A stretch of DNA of 64,000 nt from NCBI RefSeq assembly GCF_002214385.1, contig NZ_CP014855.1, forward strand, positions 1,488,001 to 1,552,000, given 5' to 3'. A program made the translations under genes and the position numbers. Shown here piece by piece: positions 60,130 to 64,000 of the stretch. The stretch's first letter is position 1, and each line of letters starts with the position of its first letter. Under the pieces are notes generated by a model. That model made no database searches. It had not been told where the DNA came from and saw only the letters and a program-made list of their open reading frames with translations. Source of the stretch: Thermococcus gorgonarius. GTDB taxonomy: Archaea > Methanobacteriota_B > Thermococci > Thermococcales > Thermococcaceae.

Positions 60130-61955
60130 ATGCGAATGAGAAAGGGCCCTCTGGCGTTCCTTCTTGTCCTTGTGGTTCTCGTGAGCGGCTGCCTGAGGGG
60201 CTCAAACACCTCAACAAGCACAACTTCCACGACGGGTTCAAGTTCCCAATCTATGACCACCACGACGCACTCATCGAGCTCAACCACGACACCACCGCAC
60301 TATGAAAATTCCCGCTGAAGTTCCTGTATCCAGAATCTCCAAAGGTCGTAAACTGGAGCTACGAAGAAGCTTACCGGTTTTTTGAGGAGAACTACACCCG
60401 CGTCCCCTATTCCCAGTACGGCAACATAACGGTGAACTACTCCTACGGCGTCTTCCACGGGAGGTACGAGTTCGTCCTCACTAACTTCACGTCGGGGACG
60501 CTGTACCTGGCCCGCCCTAACGACGCCCAAGAACCCCATAACTCTGAACATAACCATTGAAGGCGTCCCGCTAAACCTCTCAAGAGTTGACCGCTACCGC
60601 CTCATTCTCCCGGACGGGGAAGGGGTCGGCATCGATTTCTACTCAGTCAACGTTTCCACAAACCTCACGACGCTGAGGGGCGTCGCCGAGTACGAACTCC
60701 GCTATTTGGAAAACGAGAGGCACATATTCTTCCTAACAAGCAGAGACATCGGATTCGGAACCGACTTTTCCTGGTGGGAGTTCGCCTCTAGGAACGTGAG
60801 CATAAGGGTGGTCCCGGAGTTCCCCAAGGACACGGTCTTCGTGCTCTTCTACGGGGGCATAATCCGCTCAGGCATGGAGGTTACCTACTCTGATAATTCC
60901 TATCCCCACGGTGGCTTCACCCTCTACCTCCAAAATATGGAATGGAAGGGCTTTGAGTGGGGTGGAATAAACTTCACGGTCTACTTCACCCCCGATATCT
61001 ACAGCGATGAGGGCTTTGAGTTGATTAAGGAGGAGCTCATCTTCGCGATGGACCTCTACAGGAACATGATCGGTATCCTCCCCACAACGAAGTTCGACGC
61101 GATGTTCTATCCGGATTTCAGCCAGGCCATGGCCAAACGCCTCGGCACTAAGGCATTCGCGTTGAACTTCGGGCATGTCATAATCATCAACTGTCCAGCC
61201 GACATGGAGGACTCCGCAACCAACTACGCCTCCTTTATATTCCACGAGGTTGCCCATGAGTGGGCCGGTCCATATATCTCCCTAGACCTTGACGTTCACA
61301 GGCTGGTCGAGCCGCTGGCAACCTTCATGCAGATGGAGGCCTATGGTAAGTGGGAACCGGACGGCTACCTCCGCTGGCTGAACGACAAAGAGTACACGAC
61401 CCTCAGGTACGGAAATATGAGAACCTTCTACGAGTCCTTGGGTCCCACAGACAAATACACCGTCTACGTTCTCTACTACAGGGGAGCCTTCACCCTGCGC
61501 TCCCTGAGGTTCGTCCTCGGCGAGGAGAACTTCTCGAAGGTGTTCAGGGGAATCTTTGAGAAGTTCCACACCACCCAGTGCAAGAACATCACGATGTTCG
61601 AAGATACCATCGAAGAGCTCAGCGGGAAAGACCTCGACTGGTTCTTCAGCGAATGGTTCAACTCGACGCTCTACCCGGACTACAACGTGACTGACCTAAG
61701 CCTAACTAGGGGAGCGGACGGCTATATCCTCACCTTCACCGTAACCGACGCCAGCAACTTCACGATGCCCGTCCCGGTAAGGGTCTACTCGAGGACGGGA
61801 GCTTCAGAGACTACAGGGTCTGGGTGAACGGCACCGCCAGGGTGAGCATTGAACTGCCCGAAAAACCCGTAAAAATCGTCATTGATCCAAACGAGGTTAT
61901 GGCCAACGTAAACAGGGAGTTCGAGGTGAACGGGATAAAGGTAAAGGTCAATTAA
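60130..61955 (+). pseudogene. M1-like metallopeptidase lipoprotein broken by three frameshifts
   Basis: ATG 60130 starts a signal peptide with lipobox LVSGC, then a Ser/Thr-rich linker. At 60305-60308 an A4 run shifts the frame (stop TGA at 60316); at about 60511-60517 an extra C in CCCGCCCTA shifts it again; near 61785 a lost C ends the frame at 61827, although the C-terminal coding continues to TAA 61955. Read through, it is a gluzincin with FHEVAHEWAG and a downstream Glu in RLVEPLATFMQME. Intact relatives would be surface-anchored peptidases. Either decaying or sequence error. Confidence 0.8.
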
Positions 61956-62947
61956 GGAGCAAGCCCCCATCCACCCGCTGTGGTTTCCTTTTCTTCACCT
62001 ATCTTCCGTTCTTCGAATTCAACTTCAACCTTGAAAACATCCGTCTCAACAACGTCCCTACCCAAGGGTATATCTAGAACAGCCTTGAGCTCAAAGGTTC
62101 CGTGTCCCATGATAACGGGCCCGCTCCACAGCTTTCCGAGTATCGAGCGGGGCGTAACCGAGCCATAGTGTGTGAAGAGCACAGTTTTCTCCTCGGGGAG
62201 AGTTGAAAAGCTGAAGTCAAAGCTGCCTCCTTCGGCGACTTTTTTCCATATATCACCCGAGCCGACTTCTATTCTAACTTTTCTTGCCTTCGAAAGCTCT
62301 GCCCAGACGTTACCGCGCAGGAACTTCCCATCTCCCCTAAAGCTCACCTGAGCCATGTCGTCTCCTCTGCTCAGGCTGAGCTGTCCTTCTCCTTCAACAA
62401 CTCCTTTATCTGTCAGGACGAGTATAAGGGAACCGTCGTACCTGCCGCCCCTGATCCTCAACGCAGGAGCTTCAATGATCCCAGTGCCGTCCGGACGGAG
62501 CTCAACGCGGAAGGGGCCCTCCGGAAGTGGAGCTTCCAGGCCGCGTCCCCGCTCTTCAGCCCTAAAGCTCCTTCTCGTTCGGTACCTCCTACTGGTCGTG
62601 GTTCCAGAGCTCGTTGTGGTATGCCCGTACGTCCAGTAGCCCTCGAGGAAGACCCTGCCCAACTCGTATTCAACTTCCTCAGGAAAAGCCACCGAAGTTT
62701 CAGTTAGAGAAGCCTCATTGAACAGGGACGAGGCCTTCTTTCCACCACCAAGGACTCTCACGCCCATCCCAAATATCGCTCCCAGAATCAGCAGAGGGAC
62801 CAGGATAAAGGGAAGGAGGAACCATGAGGACACGAAAGATGATGCCAAGCTGAGTATCGAAAGGGACGTTATTATGAAAACGATTGTGAAGAATGCTCCA
62901 GCAACCATAACACCCGTTGGATTCTCCTTAACGAGCACCTTTTTCAT
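61952..62947 (-). CDS. Two-TM membrane protein, unknown
   Basis: 331 residues from ATG 62947 behind GGTGGTC. Two N-terminal helices (about residues 14-36 and 42-65), then a soluble domain with a Thr/Ser/Arg-rich segment (HTTTSSGTTTSRRYRTRRS) and beta-rich repeats (GTFELKAVLDIPLGRD, VEVEFEERKIG). Ends GGWGLAP. No family recognised. Its stop overlaps the stop of the preceding convergent pseudogene by 4 bases. Confidence 0.75.
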   Translation of the reverse strand: MKKVLVKENPTGVMVAGAFFTIVFIITSLSILSLASSFVSSWFLLPFILVPLLILGAIFGMGVRVLGGGKKASSLFNEASLTETSVAFPEEVEYELGRVFLEGYWTYGHTTTSSGTTTSRRYRTRRSFRAEERGRGLEAPLPEGPFRVELRPDGTGIIEAPALRIRGGRYDGSLILVLTDKGVVEGEGQLSLSRGDDMAQVSFRGDGKFLRGNVWAELSKARKVRIEVGSGDIWKKVAEGGSFDFSFSTLPEEKTVLFTHYGSVTPRSILGKLWSGPVIMGHGTFELKAVLDIPLGRDVVETDVFKVEVEFEERKIGEEKETTAGGWGLAP

Positions 62948-63044
62948 GAGGACCACCGTACTAAGATGGGCATAGAGCTTATTACCTTTTCCCATCGTAG
63001 GGAAAAGCTTTAACCCCGCACCTCTGAAACCCCGTGGTGATACC

Positions 63045-63722
63045 ATGGTCAGACTTCCATTCCGAGATACCTATTACGAGCTCCGCCCGAGCAAGATAGT
63101 GGCTCTCGCTAAAAACTACGCCGAGCACGCTAAGGAGATGGAGAGCGATGTCCCGGAAAGACCGGTCTTCTTCCTGAAACCTCCAAGCTCGCTGATAGGC
63201 CCTGGAGAGCCGATAATTCTTCCAAGGATGAGCAAAAGGGTTGACCACGAGGTCGAGCTGGCGGTGATAATCGGAAAGCGCGCGAAGCGCGTTCCAGCGG
63301 AAAAGGCGATGGACTACGTTTTAGGTTACACCATAATGCTCGACATCACCGCCAGAGACCTTCAGGCAGAGGCGAAGAAAAAGGGCCTCCCCTGGACGAT
63401 TTCCAAGGGCTTCGACACCTTCGCCCCGGTCGGGCCGAGGGTTGTTGACAGGCGCGAGTTGAACATTGACGACCTCGAAATCGGCCTTAAGGTGAACGGC
63501 CAGCTGAGACAGCTCGGGAGGACGAGTCAAATGGTCTTCAAGGTTCCGGAGCTGATTGAGTACCTAAGCTCCGTCATGACGCTCGAGCCCGGCGATATCA
63601 TAGCCACCGGAACTCCCGCCGGAGTCGGCCCGCTGAGGCACGGTGATAAGGTTGAGGCCTGGATAGAGGGCATAGGAAGGGTCGAGTTCGACGTTTTAGC
63701 AGAGGACTCGATACTGTGCTGA
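63045..63722 (+). CDS. Fumarylacetoacetate hydrolase family protein
   Basis: 225 residues. The FAH fold core: KIVALAKNYAEHAKEM, then FLKPPSSLIGPGEPI, the metal ligands Glu/Glu in DHEVELAVIIGK and Asp in IMLDITARDLQAE, and the end IIATGTPAGVGPL. Members hydrolyse or decarboxylate acylpyruvates and related beta-diketones (for example oxaloacetate tautomerase/decarboxylase). ATG 63045 behind CGTGGTGATACC. Single gene. Confidence 0.92.
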   Translation: MVRLPFRDTYYELRPSKIVALAKNYAEHAKEMESDVPERPVFFLKPPSSLIGPGEPIILPRMSKRVDHEVELAVIIGKRAKRVPAEKAMDYVLGYTIMLDITARDLQAEAKKKGLPWTISKGFDTFAPVGPRVVDRRELNIDDLEIGLKVNGQLRQLGRTSQMVFKVPELIEYLSSVMTLEPGDIIATGTPAGVGPLRHGDKVEAWIEGIGRVEFDVLAEDSILC

Positions 63723-63767
63723 GAAACTTTTTTAAGTTCTCTTTCTTTAACTCTACTAGGTGGTACC

Positions 63768-64000
63768 ATGAGGGGACGCTTCGCGGTGTTTCTGACCCTA
63801 ATGCTTATCGGCACAGTGGTAACCGCTGGATGCATCGAGGGCGGCAACTTCGTCTACTCCAAGGGAAAGAGCCTCTCCCCTGGAGACTCGCTCACCTAAG
63901 TCTTCAGCGGGCCTGTGAACCTGACGGTCAAGGTGAGTTCGAACGTTCCCGTTGAGGTTAAGATAGTTGGAGACAAGGACGTCCTAAGGGATTTTGGTTG
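63768..64000 (+). pseudogene. Lipoprotein gene interrupted by in-frame TAA, continues beyond window
   Basis: ATG 63768 (behind AGGTGGTACC, promoter CTTTTTTAAG near 63727-63736) encodes a signal peptide and lipobox VTAGC. After 43 codons an in-frame TAA (63897-63899) follows LSPGDSLT. The same frame then stays open to the window end with plausible sequence (VFSGPVNLTVKVSSNVPVEV). A TAC/TAT to TAA change would explain this. Family unknown; the rest lies outside the window. Confidence 0.6.

Noticed and set aside
60706-61827. Treating the M1-like segment as an intact 373-residue protein
   Set aside because: Homologous-looking sequence continues in other frames on both sides, with signal peptide and C-terminal domain, so this is a fragment of a broken gene.
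63716-63955. 79-residue frame overlapping the final lipoprotein gene
   Set aside because: Out of frame with the lipobox-containing gene, which has the promoter and ribosome site.
1-64000. CRISPR array, transposase or rRNA
   Set aside because: No regularly spaced repeats, no recognisable transposase and no rRNA sequence were seen on reading; the only clear direct repeat is the 19-bp pair at mbhK/mbhL.

Overview
The window comes from a hyperthermophilic euryarchaeon of the order Thermococcales, most likely a Thermococcus. The reasons are a complete 14-gene membrane-bound hydrogenase (mbh) operon, a SurR-regulated four-gene cytosolic sulfhydrogenase I operon beside it, a CGP-CTERM surface protein, archaeal TATA/BRE promoters with GGTG-type ribosome binding sites, TFE, DUF460 and UPF0147 proteins and an archaeal tRNA-Tyr with a C1-G72 pair. 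Genes are tightly packed and many overlap by 4 bases (ATGA). All family calls rest on motif reading and recalled family knowledge; no search was run.

Layout. 1-7321: the 3' part of an energy-converting complex, with two NuoL/MrpD-type antiporter subunits followed by a seven-gene Mrp module (F, G, DUF4040, B, C, E, D). The order resembles the Mnh part of formate- or CO-linked hydrogenase clusters, but the catalytic genes lie upstream of the window. 7504-16584: peroxiredoxin, NBP35/Mrp ATPase, a candidate GC-rich ncRNA, a polytopic membrane protein, TFE with a DUF2110 gene, a macro-domain protein, the fused NAD(P)H-hydrate repair enzyme, and an HTH-DUF211-HTH operon. 16763-31713: ADP-forming acyl-CoA synthetase alpha subunit, dipeptidase, helical-repeat protein, DUF531 with signal peptidase, a C/D box sRNA, corrinoid adenosyltransferase, UPF0147, a class II aldolase operon, tRNA-Tyr, a transglutaminase-like protein, an M20 peptidase, a radical SAM protein and a very large RND exporter divergent from a PadR-type regulator. 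31694-36722: enolase, a CGP-CTERM cysteine-rich protein, a MoaD-like protein, a TRAM protein, a hydrogenase maturation protease and a lipoprotein.

36765-49479 is the hydrogen-metabolism core: hydBGDA on the minus strand and mbhA-N on the plus strand diverge from a 305-bp control region. That region holds two SurR-type sites which share a perfect 16-bp inverted repeat, one per promoter. Mbh couples ferredoxin oxidation and H2 evolution to ion pumping; Hyd exchanges H2 with NADP(H). A 57-codon cistron bounded by 19-bp direct repeats has been inserted between mbhK and mbhL. Convergent to mbh lies a five-gene operon with three tandem ferritin-like paralogs.

51341-64000: flavoprotein reductase, pyrrolidone-carboxylate peptidase, a DUF460 protein without a standard start codon, MBL hydrolase, EamA transporter and TrpRS. 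Then come an AT-rich two-gene island (58531-60005) with a seed-maturation-like small protein, an M1-type lipoprotein gene broken by three single-base indels, a two-TM protein, an FAH-family enzyme, and a lipoprotein gene cut by an in-frame stop. The cluster of damaged genes in the last 10.5 kb is either real decay or local sequence error. No CRISPR array, transposase or rRNA was seen.
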